Of a stretch of DNA of 64,000 bases, positions 48,326 to 58,275 are shown one piece after another (positions within the stretch are counted from its first letter, which is position 1; each line of letters begins with the position of its first letter). Where the stretch lies: contig NZ_SCUT01000059.1 of assembly GCF_004297265.1 (NCBI RefSeq), forward strand, positions 62,001-126,000, given 5' to 3'. The notes beneath the pieces were generated by a model. That model searched no databases. It was not told the DNA's origin and saw nothing but the letters and a program-made list of their open reading frames with translations. A program made the translations under genes and the position numbers. Source of the stretch: Reyranella sp. Its GTDB lineage: Bacteria > Pseudomonadota > Alphaproteobacteria > Reyranellales > Reyranellaceae.

Positions 48326-48747
48326 GCCATCCAACAGACGGCAGCTGCATCTTCTGCAGGATCGTCGTGGGCGAGTTGCCGTGCTTCAAGCTGCTCGAGG
48401 ACGAGGCGACGATCGCCTTCATGGACATCAATCCGGTCAACTCGGGTCATGCGCTGGCGGTCGCCAAGGGCCACTGGCCGACCATCGACGTCATTCCACC
48501 CGAGGTCCTGGCCGCGGTCGCCAAGACGGCACAACGCGTGGCGAAGGCGGCGATGACCACGCTGGAACCGAGCGGGGTGAATCTTCTGCAGTCCAATGGC
48601 GTGGGCGCCGGGCAAAGCGTGCCCCATCTCCACGTTCACATCCTGCCGCGCTTCCCGGGCGACGAAGTCAGGCTGAACTGGACCTACAAGCCGGGGGACA
48701 AGGCCGAGATCGAGGCGATCTGGAAGAGGTTGACGGCTGCCCTTTAG
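48322..48747 (+). CDS. HIT-family nucleotide hydrolase
   Basis: A 141-residue HIT (Hint) protein with the catalytic triad motif 'HLHVHILPR' (His102, His104, His106) and the N-terminal 'CIFCRIV' Zn-binding-like start. It probably hydrolyses nucleoside phosphoramidates or AMP-lysine-type adducts. It is the last gene in the glyQ-glyS-ppdK-meaB string, sharing ATGA with meaB. Its stop overlaps the convergent LysR gene by four bases. Confidence 0.92.
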   Translation: MSHPTDGSCIFCRIVVGELPCFKLLEDEATIAFMDINPVNSGHALAVAKGHWPTIDVIPPEVLAAVAKTAQRVAKAAMTTLEPSGVNLLQSNGVGAGQSVPHLHVHILPRFPGDEVRLNWTYKPGDKAEIEAIWKRLTAAL

Positions 48748-49703
48748 GCGGCTGCCATCGACCTGCTGCGCGGCGTGGTGGAGAACCACTCGCGTTCGTC
48801 CTGGCGGAACTGCTCGCGTACATAGTCGATCACGGTGCGGATGCGCGCGCCCTTATTGGTCTCCTCGTGGCTGACCAGCCAGATGTCGCGGACGATCCTG
48901 AGATCGATCGGCGCAGCCACCAGGTTCGACGACTTGGCGATATAGTCGGGGAACACCGAGATGCCGTAGCCGGTCTGCACCGCCTCCATGGCGGCGTAGG
49001 AGGAGTTGGTGCGCAGGACAACCGAGGTACTGCGCTCGACCACTTCGCTCCACGGCTTCATGGCGGGCAGGCTGTGCAGCGTCGTGTGGTCGACGACATG
49101 GTGATCGCGCATGTCCTCGAGCTTCTGCGGCAGTCCGTACTGCTCGATGTAGGAGGGCGCGGCGAAGATCGACATGTTGACCTGACCCACGCGCGCGGCG
49201 ACCAGCTGGTTCGACGTCGGACGGAAGAAGCGGATGGCGAGGTCAGCCTGGCGGGTGGCGAGGTCGAGCACCTGGTCGCCGGCGATCACCTGGACGATGA
49301 TGTCGGGATGGGTGCGGCGCAGCACGCCGAGCCGTGGCACCAGCCAGTGGGCGGCAATGCCCTCGGTTGCGGCGATGCGAACGATTCCCGCCATCTCGCG
49401 GTCGAGGCCGGCCAGGTGCCTTTCGATTGCCGTGGCGTTCGACATCATGGACTCGGCCTGCACGAGCACGCCGCGGGCGGCCGGGGTCACTTCCATGCCG
49501 TGGCGGTGGCGGTCGAACAGCTTGGCGCCGAGACGCCGCTCCAGCGCCTGGATGCGGCGACCGACGGTCGTCTGCTTGGTGTTCAACTGGGTGGCGGCGG
49601 CGCTGAAACTTCCGGTCTTCGCAACCGCAAGGAAGAAACGGACGTCATCCCAGTCGCCGAGAATGTTCGGCACCTTGTTCTTGCGCGGAGGGATCGTGAC
49701 CAT
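48744..49703 (-). CDS. LysR-family transcriptional regulator
   Basis: A 319-residue regulator: winged helix 'DDVRFFLAVAKTGSFSAAAT' and 'LNTKQTTVGRRIQALERRLG' (about residues 17-65), followed by an effector-binding domain with 'GIVRIAATEGIAAHWLVPRL'. ATG 49703 is preferred over GTG 49736, because it gives a normal-length lead into the DNA-binding helix. It is divergent from the membrane nucleotidylyltransferase gene with 232 bases between starts, so it likely regulates that cassette. Confidence 0.9.
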   Translation of the reverse strand: MVTIPPRKNKVPNILGDWDDVRFFLAVAKTGSFSAAATQLNTKQTTVGRRIQALERRLGAKLFDRHRHGMEVTPAARGVLVQAESMMSNATAIERHLAGLDREMAGIVRIAATEGIAAHWLVPRLGVLRRTHPDIIVQVIAGDQVLDLATRQADLAIRFFRPTSNQLVAARVGQVNMSIFAAPSYIEQYGLPQKLEDMRDHHVVDHTTLHSLPAMKPWSEVVERSTSVVLRTNSSYAAMEAVQTGYGISVFPDYIAKSSNLVAAPIDLRIVRDIWLVSHEETNKGARIRTVIDYVREQFRQDEREWFSTTPRSRSMAAA

Positions 49704-49935
49704 GGTGACAATCGATACAATAAGAGTTGCGCTCACGCATATCTGACGCGAGCTTCATGTTCTACATCCTATACCATTATCGGTGAAATGTCGTTTTCTG
49801 TCTTATTTTAGGGGGTTAGGCGGCTTTTCGGACCGCGCCGGGACCCTTCGGCACCTCCAGTTCACGTATTCGCCAGTCGATTTTTCGGTTGTAAGTATCC
49901 GGATCGACGCTCGCAACGAGACAGGAGTGCTACCC

Positions 49936-51231
49936 GTGGCCGCCATCGGCTCTAACGGAAAAACAACGCCGGCCGCGGTTCGCGTCGGCAAATTCGGTCG
50001 TTACCTGCGCAGTCCGTCGACGCGCATGGCCGCCTTTGGCGGACTTTTAACATACTTGAGCTATGCGTACGCGCACAGCAGTTGGGCTAACCCCACGCTG
50101 ATCTGCGTGTCAATCTTCGTCGGGGTGTTTCTGCCGAGCTACGCAAAGCTCAGTAACAAGGCCGAACTTTGGGCGAACAATCGGTTCGGCTTCGTCACGG
50201 CCGGCCGGCTCGGGCGATTCATCCCGCAGTTGGCGTTCAACCTGGTGATGTTCTGGCTGATGTTATGGGGGGGTGCGCTCAACCAGCTCGGGATGGCGTC
50301 CGTCGGCGGCATAGCCGGGGCTGCGCTCGTCACGACTTTGGCGTCGCAGGGAACGCAGTACCTCGGCGGCTACCTCGTCGCGCGAGGCGTGGGCGATGCC
50401 AATCGCAACACACTGGTCGGAATCCTGGTCAACGTCACCCTGGCGGCGCTGGGCACGGCGGGGGTGCCGGGTGCGCGCGAAGGCTTCTTTTTCCTGGGCC
50501 TTGGCCTCGGCGGATCGCTGTTTCTGATCGGCCTGCTGTCGGACCTGCGTTCCGTCGCGGCGCCCAGGGGCGGCATCGGTCTCTACTTCGGCACGTTCAA
50601 TCCGTTCCACAACACCCACCTTTCGATCATTCAGGCGGCGATCGACGAACGCGGGCTCGACAAGGTCATCATCCATCCGGTGCTGGTTCCGAAGCTGCAC
50701 GTGGATGCCTTCCGCAAGGGCGAACTCCGCGTCGGTCACCTGAAGGACGGCTTCCAGGTCTACGAGAAGACCGACAAGGCCGATTCCAACGTCGACTATT
50801 TCCCGACGGGAAACGTCTTCCTGCCGCCGGAAACGCGTGTGGCGCTGATCGAACTGGCGCTGGCCGAGGCCGGCATGGCCGACAAGGTCGAGGTCGCCGT
50901 TTACTCCGAGACCTACTACGCGAAAGGATTCCAGGGTGTGATCGCCGAGATCAAGCGGCGTCACCCCGGGGCACGGCTGCACACGCTCCATGGTACCGAT
51001 TTCGGCGGCATGCTGGTGCGCCAGATCTGCGACGAATGCGGCTGGATCTACCCGTGGTGCATCCTGCGCCGGGACAAGATCTCGGCCACCGCGATCCGGC
51101 GCGGTGCCAAAGGCATGACGCCGCCGGTCGTCACCGATGTGCTTGCCCAGATTTCACAGAATCTTCCGATCGTTTCGGCCGGAGGCCGGCACTTCCGGAA
51201 TGACAATGGCGTTTTGACTGAAGGGGACTGA
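49936..51231 (+). CDS. Membrane-anchored nucleotidylyltransferase (NadD/NMNAT-like domain fused to six TM helices)
   Basis: A 431-residue fusion. Residues 30-205 hold about six hydrophobic helices (near 32-46, 53-71, 96-112, 120-136, 160-177, 182-202). Residues 213-431 are a nucleotidylyltransferase-superfamily domain: 'GLYFGTFNPFHNTHL' is the GxFxPxHxxH motif (219-228, T in place of the common G before the last His), and 'ISATAIR' (382-388) is the second signature. The GTG at 49936 was chosen for AGGAG eight bases upstream; a GTG at 49783 in frame adds an unlikely leader. It would transfer NMP from NTP to an unknown acceptor at the membrane. NadD itself is soluble and half this size. Two GNAT genes follow directly. 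Confidence 0.85.
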   Translation: MAAIGSNGKTTPAAVRVGKFGRYLRSPSTRMAAFGGLLTYLSYAYAHSSWANPTLICVSIFVGVFLPSYAKLSNKAELWANNRFGFVTAGRLGRFIPQLAFNLVMFWLMLWGGALNQLGMASVGGIAGAALVTTLASQGTQYLGGYLVARGVGDANRNTLVGILVNVTLAALGTAGVPGAREGFFFLGLGLGGSLFLIGLLSDLRSVAAPRGGIGLYFGTFNPFHNTHLSIIQAAIDERGLDKVIIHPVLVPKLHVDAFRKGELRVGHLKDGFQVYEKTDKADSNVDYFPTGNVFLPPETRVALIELALAEAGMADKVEVAVYSETYYAKGFQGVIAEIKRRHPGARLHTLHGTDFGGMLVRQICDECGWIYPWCILRRDKISATAIRRGAKGMTPPVVTDVLAQISQNLPIVSAGGRHFRNDNGVLTEGD

Positions 51232-51232
51232 G

Positions 51233-51850
51233 ATGAACGGACAGGAAACGGCGGGCCCGAGCAACCGGCCCGAGATCACGATCAAGCTCGCATCGACTTC
51301 CGACGAGATGATGCAGTGCTTCATGTTGCGCGCCGCCGTGTTCATGGGCGAGCAGGAGTGCCCATACTGGGAGGAATATGACGGCAACGACTACACGGCC
51401 AGCCACCTGATCCTGTACGTCGACGGCGAGCCGGCCGCGTCCATCCGCGTACGCTGGTTCGCGGGCTTCGCCAAGCTGGAGCGGGCCATCATCCTGAAGC
51501 GCTACCGGTCGTACGGCCTCTTCCTGCCGTTCGTGAACTGGGCGAAGGAATTCTGCCGCAAGAAGGGCTATCCCAAGGCGTATCTGCACGGTCAGAAGCG
51601 CCTGTGGCCGATCTTCGAGAAGGACGGCTTCCGCAAGGTCGACGACAAGGTCTTCCACTTCTCCGACCACGAGTATGGCGCGTTCGCCTGCGATCTCGAG
51701 GTCGGCCCGGATGCGCCGACCGTGACGACGGACCCGATGGTGCTGAACCGTCCGGAGGACAAGCTCGACATGCCGGGCATCCTGGAAGAGTCGATGGAAC
51801 GGGGAGCGTCCTGCCCGCATGCGGGATGGACCGAACGGCGCGCGAGCTGA
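51233..51850 (+). CDS. GNAT-family acyltransferase, first of a paralogous pair
   Basis: A 205-residue GNAT-like protein that begins one base after the nucleotidylyltransferase stop. The core 'MLRAAVFMGEQECPYWEEYD' recalls the ElaA/'R..vF..EQ' group, followed by 'HLILYVDGEPAASIRVRWF'. The usual Q/RxxGxG/A acetyl-CoA loop is replaced by 'LKRYRSYGLFLPFVNWAKEF', so cofactor binding is uncertain. The downstream paralogue keeps a closer match. The C-terminal 45 residues are Pro/Glu-rich and possibly disordered. Confidence 0.82.
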   Translation: MNGQETAGPSNRPEITIKLASTSDEMMQCFMLRAAVFMGEQECPYWEEYDGNDYTASHLILYVDGEPAASIRVRWFAGFAKLERAIILKRYRSYGLFLPFVNWAKEFCRKKGYPKAYLHGQKRLWPIFEKDGFRKVDDKVFHFSDHEYGAFACDLEVGPDAPTVTTDPMVLNRPEDKLDMPGILEESMERGASCPHAGWTERRAS

Positions 51851-51864
51851 GAGGAGCAAGGAAC

Positions 51865-52428
51865 ATGAGCACCAACACACGTTCGATCGGCGGCCAGGCT
51901 GTCACGATCAAGCTGGCCATGAAGATGGAAGACTCCCTCCAGGCCTTCGCCGTCCGCGCCGCCTGCTTCATCGGCGAGCAGGACGTCCCGTACTCCGAGG
52001 AATTCGACGGCCACGACTTCGGCGCCACCCACATCATCGCCTATCTGGGGGACGAGCCGGTGGGAGCGGTTCGCCTGCGCTGGTTCCAATCCTTCGCCAT
52101 GCCGGAGCGGCTGGCGGTAATGAAGCGCTTCCGCGGAAACGACATCGGCCAGCTCCTGATCGATCGCTGCGCCAAGATCGCCGAGAGCCGCGGCTGCAGG
52201 ATGCTCTACACGCAGGCCCTGCCCCAGGACATCAAGTACTGGGAACGGCATGGCTGGCGCCGTCTCGAAGCCGACGATGCCGGCAAGGGCCCCAAGCGCG
52301 TGGTGGCGATGGTTCGGCCGGTCGACCCGAGCAAGCCATTGCCCGAGGCTGAGGCGCCGGAGTCGGTGGTCCTGCGCAAGGAGCCGCAGCTCGACCCGTC
52401 GGGCCTGCCGGTCGGTGGCGACCGCTGA
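51865..52428 (+). CDS. GNAT-family acyltransferase, second of a paralogous pair
   Basis: A 187-residue GNAT similar to the preceding gene: 'VRAACFIGEQDVPYSEEFDG' matches the same segment there, and 'AYLGDEPVGAVRLRWFQSFA' follows. The acetyl-CoA loop is 'MKRFRGNDIGQLLIDRCAKI', with motif B 'YWERHGWRRLE'. GAGGAG precedes the ATG 14 bases after the first GNAT. Acceptor unknown. The pair plus the nucleotidylyltransferase look like a three-gene cassette. Confidence 0.85.
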   Translation: MSTNTRSIGGQAVTIKLAMKMEDSLQAFAVRAACFIGEQDVPYSEEFDGHDFGATHIIAYLGDEPVGAVRLRWFQSFAMPERLAVMKRFRGNDIGQLLIDRCAKIAESRGCRMLYTQALPQDIKYWERHGWRRLEADDAGKGPKRVVAMVRPVDPSKPLPEAEAPESVVLRKEPQLDPSGLPVGGDR

Positions 52429-52572
52429 AGCGGGCGCTTCCCCACGAAGGTCGGAAGATCCTCGCGCCGGATTGCCCCCGCCTGGCATTTCTTTTGAGGT
52501 AGGTTGGGCAACCGGCGACCAGCCGGATGAGGGAGAGGCGTTCCACGCGTAAAGCGTCAGGGCGAATAGAAC

Positions 52573-52836
52573 ATGGCGGATGTCTTGGAGATCATCGTCG
52601 AACCGAATACCCGGCGGCGGCGCGGTCATGCGCCGCTTTCGGAGAAGAAGCGGGCGGCGGCGTTGTTTCGGGTCTGGCATAGCGTGCGGGAGATGATCGA
52701 GGAGGCCGAGCGTCTGGGCGACGGCGAACTCGTGCACTTCCTGGCGGTATCCCAGCTTCTGGTGGAGGAGCGTGTCACGACGCTGACCAGCGGCGTGCCG
52801 GCCTTCGCGCTTGCCGATACCTCGCTGCCGAACTGA
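52573..52836 (+). CDS. Small basic protein of unknown function
   Basis: An 87-residue soluble protein with a basic N-terminal patch ('NTRRRRGH', 'SEKKR') and a helical centre 'VWHSVREMIEEAERLGDG'. No family recognised. It is 144 bases after the GNAT pair; that gap shows no other gene. Codon use looks normal and the frame is the only credible one there, but it could be a chance reading frame. Confidence 0.55.
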   Translation: MADVLEIIVEPNTRRRRGHAPLSEKKRAAALFRVWHSVREMIEEAERLGDGELVHFLAVSQLLVEERVTTLTSGVPAFALADTSLPN

Positions 52837-52849
52837 CGTCCGGAGAGAC

Positions 52850-53737
52850 TTACTTGTGACGGGGGTCGAGCGCGTCGCGCAGGCCGTCGCCCAGCAGGTT
52901 GAACGACAGGACGGCGAAGAAGATCGCGAAGCCCGGCCAGAAGGCCATCCACGGCGCCTGGGCGATGAAGCGCTGCGCGGAGTTCAGCATGCTGCCCCAT
53001 GACGGCGACGGCGGTTGCTGGCCGAGGCCGAGGAAGGACAGCGCGGCCTCGGCGATGATCGCGCCCGCGATGGCCAGCGAGGCCTGCACCAGCAGCGGCG
53101 GCACGATGTTGGGCAGGACGTGGCGCAGCGCGATGCGCCAATGCGGGTTGCCGACCGCGCGCGCCGCTTCGACATAGTCCTCGACCTTGGCGGCGATCGT
53201 CTGGCCGCGGGTCAGCCGGATGAACACAGGCGTGGCGGTGACGCCGATGGCAATCATCGCGTTGGTCAGGCTCGGTCCGAGGAAGGCCGCCAGGGCGATC
53301 GCCAGGATTAGGAACGGAACGGCCAGCATCGCATCGACGATGCGCGACAGTACCGCGTCGATCCAGCCGCCGGCATAGCCGGCCAGCAGGCCGAGCGGCA
53401 CGCCGATGCCGAGCGCGATTCCGACCGACACGAGCCCGGCGCTGAGCGAGGCGCGGGCGCCCCAGATGATGCGGGCCAGCACGTCGCGGCCGACCTCGTC
53501 GGTGCCCAGCCAGTGCGCCCAGGAGGGTGGCTTGCGGACCTGCGTGAAGCTGGTTGCGATCGGATCGTAGGGTGAGATCAGCGGCGCGAGGATCGCGACC
53601 AGGATGAACAGGACCACGACCACCAGCCCGAACATAGCGCCTTTCCGCCGCTTGAGTCGGCGCCAGGCGCGCGCCCACGGATTCTCTTCGTGGGCCTCGG
53701 GAGCGGGGACGGGAGCTGAGACGGCGGCAGCGGTCAT
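52850..53737 (-). CDS. Dipeptide-type ABC transporter permease (DppC-like), second system
   Basis: A 295-residue permease with a cytoplasmic N-terminal tail, then six helices. 'SWAHWLGTDEVGRDVLARI' is the DppC signature, 'VEDYVEAARAVGNPHWRIA' the EAA loop, and 'AEAALSFLGLGQQPPSPSWG' the conserved C-terminal part. It is the last gene of the leftward importer operon. Confidence 0.93.
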   Translation of the reverse strand: MTAAAVSAPVPAPEAHEENPWARAWRRLKRRKGAMFGLVVVVLFILVAILAPLISPYDPIATSFTQVRKPPSWAHWLGTDEVGRDVLARIIWGARASLSAGLVSVGIALGIGVPLGLLAGYAGGWIDAVLSRIVDAMLAVPFLILAIALAAFLGPSLTNAMIAIGVTATPVFIRLTRGQTIAAKVEDYVEAARAVGNPHWRIALRHVLPNIVPPLLVQASLAIAGAIIAEAALSFLGLGQQPPSPSWGSMLNSAQRFIAQAPWMAFWPGFAIFFAVLSFNLLGDGLRDALDPRHK

Positions 53738-53742
53738 TGCGG

Positions 53743-54684
53743 TCAGCCCCGCAGCCGTGGATTGACGAGCACATAGGCCACGTCGGCCAGCAGGTTCAGC
53801 ACGATGTAGGTCGTGGCCGTCACCAGCACGACGCCTTGCACGACGGCGTAGTCACGGTTGAACACCGAATCGACGATCAACTTGCCGAAGCCGGGGATGG
53901 TGAAGATCTGCTCGGTCAGCACCGCGCCGGACAGGAGCGTGCCGAACTCGAGGGCGCCCAGGGTGATCACCGGCGTCATGGCGTTGCGCAACGCATGCTT
54001 CAGCACGACGCGCCTCTCGTAGAGCCCCTTGGCGCGGGCGGTCCGTACGTAGTCTGCGCCCATCGCCTGCAGCATGGCACTGCGCGTGTGTCGCATCAGC
54101 ACGGCGGCGATGGCGTTGCCCAGCACGAAGGCCGGCATCACGGTGGTGGCGAGGCTGGCGCGCCAGTCCTCGCCCAAACGCACGTAGCCCGAGGCCGGCA
54201 GCCAGCCGAGCGTCACCGAGAACAGGAAGATCATCAGGATGCCCAGCCAGAAATTGGGCGTGCTGAGACCCCACAGGGCGAAGATGTTGGCGCCATAATC
54301 CCAGGCGGTGTCCTTCCTGACCGCCGAGATGATGCCGGCCGGAATGCCGATGCCCAGCGCCACGATCAGCGCCATGGCAGCGAGTTGCAGGGTCACCGGT
54401 AGCTTTTCGGCGACCAGCGACGACACCGAACTCTTTAGGCGCATCGACTCGCCCAGGTTTCCGGAGAGCACGCCTTTGATCCAGTAGAAGTACTGGACCG
54501 GGATCGGCTCGTTCAGCCGGTACTGCTCGCGGATCTCCTCGAGCACCTTCGGGTCGCGCTCCTCTCCCGCCATGATCAGCGCCGGGTCGCCCGGCAGGAG
54601 CTGCTGCAGGCCGAAGATCAGCATCGACACCAGGATCAGTGTCGGGATGATCTGCAGCAGTCGCTGGGAGAGGAAGGTCAGCAA
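53743..54684 (-). CDS. Dipeptide-type ABC transporter permease (DppB-like), second system
   Basis: A 313-residue permease; N-terminal 'LLQIIPTLILVSMLIFGLQQ' and 'LLPGDPALIM' are DppB hallmarks, with the EAA loop 'GADYVRTARAKGLYERRVV'. The only fitting start is a TTG at 54684, eight bases after the receptor stop. The DppC-like gene follows after five bases. Confidence 0.92.
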   Translation of the reverse strand: MLTFLSQRLLQIIPTLILVSMLIFGLQQLLPGDPALIMAGEERDPKVLEEIREQYRLNEPIPVQYFYWIKGVLSGNLGESMRLKSSVSSLVAEKLPVTLQLAAMALIVALGIGIPAGIISAVRKDTAWDYGANIFALWGLSTPNFWLGILMIFLFSVTLGWLPASGYVRLGEDWRASLATTVMPAFVLGNAIAAVLMRHTRSAMLQAMGADYVRTARAKGLYERRVVLKHALRNAMTPVITLGALEFGTLLSGAVLTEQIFTIPGFGKLIVDSVFNRDYAVVQGVVLVTATTYIVLNLLADVAYVLVNPRLRG

Positions 54685-54692
54685 GGCTCGAT

Positions 54693-56210
54693 CTACTTCA
54701 GCTTGACGCCGACGACGCGGATCAGCCCGTCCGGCATCTGCTTGTAGCCGTCGACCTTGTCGGAAAGCGCGACCAGGACGCGGCGATGGTACAGGTACTT
54801 GATCGATCCCTCGGGCAGGTACTTGGCGGTGATCTTCTCATAGATCTTCTTCCGCTCGGCGGGATCGCTCTTGATGCGCGCCTCGTTGTGCCAGGCGTCG
54901 ACGTCCTTGTCGCAATAGCCGGAGTTGTTCTGCGGCTGGCCGCAGACATGGAAGATATAGGAGTTGCCGTCGGGGTCGCTGCGGCCGGACCAGCCGATCA
55001 GATAGAGCTGGTAGTCGCCGCTCTCGGACTGCTTCAGCGAGGTCGCGAACTCGGTGACGCGGATCTTGAGGTCGAACCCGGTCTCCGCGACCATCGACTG
55101 CAGCACCTCGGCGACCTGACGGGTTTCCGGGTTGTTGGGGACCATGAAGTCGAGCGACATGCGGCCCGTGACGCCCGCTTCCTTCAGCAGCGCCTTCGCC
55201 TTGGCGACGTCGCGCTTCGGCACCGGGAATGCCTGCTGGTAGTAGGGGTTGGTCGGGTTGATCCACTGGTTGCCGACGACGAACTCGCCGTTGAACACGA
55301 CCTGGTTCAGCGCCTCGCGATCGATCGACAGCTCGAAGGCCTGGCGGACGCGGGCGTCCTTCGCGAGCGGCGTGTCGGCCTTCGGACCGTTCGAAAGGTT
55401 GATCGTGAGGCCCTGGTAGCCGAGCTCGACCGCCGTCACGAGCTTGAGCTTCGGATTGTCGCGCACCGTCTTGATGTCGGTCGCCAGCACGCGCTCGATC
55501 ATGTCGAGGCTACCCGAGCGCAGGTTGGCCAGACGCACGGTTGAATCTGTGATCGGCAGATAGGTGATCCTGTCGATGAAGACCTGGTCCTTGTTCCAGT
55601 AGTCGGCGAACTTCTCGACCACGATGCGGTCCTGCTGGACCCTTTCGACGAACTTGTAGGGGCCGGCACAGACCGGCTTCAGGCCGAATTTGTCGCCGGC
55701 GGCCTCCGCGGCCTTGGGCGAGACCATCATGCCGGCTCGGTCGGTGAGCTGGGCCAGCAGAGGCGAGAAGGGCTCCTTCAGGTTGAGTTTGACGGTCGTG
55801 GGATCAACGACGTCAATCGACACGATGGAGGCGAGCTCCGGCCGTCGGAAGGAGCCCTTCATGTTGAGGTGGCGTTCGAGGCTGTACTTGGCCGCGGCGG
55901 CGTCGAACGCCTCGCCGTCATGGAACTTGACGCCGGGGCGGAGCTTGATCGTGACCGTCTTGCCGTCGGCCGAGGTCTCGTGGCCGAGCGCAAGCTGCGG
56001 CACGATCGCGAGCTTCTCGTCGATGTCGAACAGCTTGTCACAGATCGAGGAAAAGACGATGCGGCCGACATAGGTGCGGGCCAGGGTCGGATCGAGCACG
56101 TCCGGATCCTCGGCGAGACCGACGCGCAGGTTGCTCTGGGCCGCCGCGCCGGACAAAGCGAGGCCGATGAACGTGGCGGCCAGCGTCAGGCGATGAAACG
56201 TCTTCTTCAT
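54693..56210 (-). CDS. Dipeptide-type ABC transporter substrate-binding protein, second system
   Basis: A 505-residue family 5 receptor with Sec signal (LALSGAAAQ). 'NLRVGLAEDPDVLDPTLART', 'LRPGVKFHDGEAFDAAAAKY', 'PVCAGPYKFVERV' and 'YWNKDQVFIDRITY' are as expected for family 5 proteins. 'GWSGRSDPDGNSYIFHVCGQ' near the C-terminus forms part of the ligand site. GGAGG precedes the ATG, which overlaps the stop of the ATPase gene before it. Confidence 0.93.
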   Translation of the reverse strand: MKKTFHRLTLAATFIGLALSGAAAQSNLRVGLAEDPDVLDPTLARTYVGRIVFSSICDKLFDIDEKLAIVPQLALGHETSADGKTVTIKLRPGVKFHDGEAFDAAAAKYSLERHLNMKGSFRRPELASIVSIDVVDPTTVKLNLKEPFSPLLAQLTDRAGMMVSPKAAEAAGDKFGLKPVCAGPYKFVERVQQDRIVVEKFADYWNKDQVFIDRITYLPITDSTVRLANLRSGSLDMIERVLATDIKTVRDNPKLKLVTAVELGYQGLTINLSNGPKADTPLAKDARVRQAFELSIDREALNQVVFNGEFVVGNQWINPTNPYYQQAFPVPKRDVAKAKALLKEAGVTGRMSLDFMVPNNPETRQVAEVLQSMVAETGFDLKIRVTEFATSLKQSESGDYQLYLIGWSGRSDPDGNSYIFHVCGQPQNNSGYCDKDVDAWHNEARIKSDPAERKKIYEKITAKYLPEGSIKYLYHRRVLVALSDKVDGYKQMPDGLIRVVGVKLK

Positions 56211-57282
56211 GTTGCCTCCGTTTGAGTTGTGACGAACGCCGCCTGCAGGCGGGCCAAGCGCAGGCGGTCTTCGTTGTTGCCCGTTCCCTCGGCGAGCGGG
56301 GGCGCGGGAGGAAGGTCGGGCCACCACGGACAGGCGGTGGCGTGACCTGCGCCGTCATCGATCAGTTCCGGCACATCGATCCTGCACGATTCGCGGGTGT
56401 AGATGCACCGCGTATGGAAGCGACAGCCCGGCGGTGGGTTCATCGCGCTCGGAATGTCGCCTTCCAGCAATGTACGCTCGCGCACGACCGTAGGATCCGG
56501 CTGCGGCACGGCGGAAAGCAGCGCGCGCGTATAAGGATGGCGCGGATGACGGAAGAGTTCGTCGGTCGAGGCGGTTTCCACGATCTTGCCGAGATACATC
56601 ACGGCAATACGGTCCGCGATATGCTTCACGACCGCGAGATCGTGGCTGATGAAGACATAGGCCAGGCCGAAGCGCGCCTGAAGCGACCGCATCAGGTTGA
56701 CGACCTGTGCCTGGATCGAGACGTCGAGCGCGGAAACCGGTTCGTCGGCCACGATGAGCTTGGGCTCGACGGCGAGCGCGCGGGCAATTGCCAGCCGTTG
56801 GCGCTGGCCGCCGGAGAACTCGTGCGGGTAGCGTCGAGCGTGTTCGGGCCGCAAGCCGACCAGCTCCAGCAACTCGCCGACCCGCGCGCGTCGCGCTGAC
56901 TCTGAAGCGGCGAGCCCGTGCAGCATCAACGGCTCGCCCAGCATGGCGCCTACCGTCATGCGCGGATTGAGCGAGGCGTAAGGGTCCTGGAAGATCACCT
57001 GCATGTGCCGGCGCTGCGCACGCATGCGCGAGTCCGACAGGCGGAGAAGATCCTCGCCTTCGAAGCGAACGCTGCCGCCCGTGGGTTCGAGCAGGCGCAA
57101 CACCAGACGGCCGACCGTCGACTTGCCGCAGCCCGATTCGCCCACGATCGCCAGCGTTTCGCCCGCGTCGACGTGGAAGTCGACGCCATCGACGGCGCGG
57201 ACATGGCCGGAGACGAGTCCGAAGGCGCCGCTCTTCACCGGAAAGTGCTTCTGGAGCCCCCGAACCTCGAGCAGAGCACCGC

Positions 57283-57286
<4 letters not shown>
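56207..57286 (-). CDS. Dipeptide-type ABC transporter ATP-binding protein (DppF-like), second system
   Basis: A 359-residue ATPase. Walker A 'GESGCGKST', 'VIFQDPYASLNPRMTV', signature 'FSGGQRQRLAIARAL', Walker B 'LIVADEPVSALDVS'. The C-terminal Cys motif 'CRFHTRCIYTRESC' plus a later Cys is present, followed by a 30-residue tail that most homologues lack. ATG 57286 overlaps the DppD-like stop. Confidence 0.93.
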
Positions 57287-58266
<980 letters not shown>

Positions 58267-58275
58267 GGACGCGCA

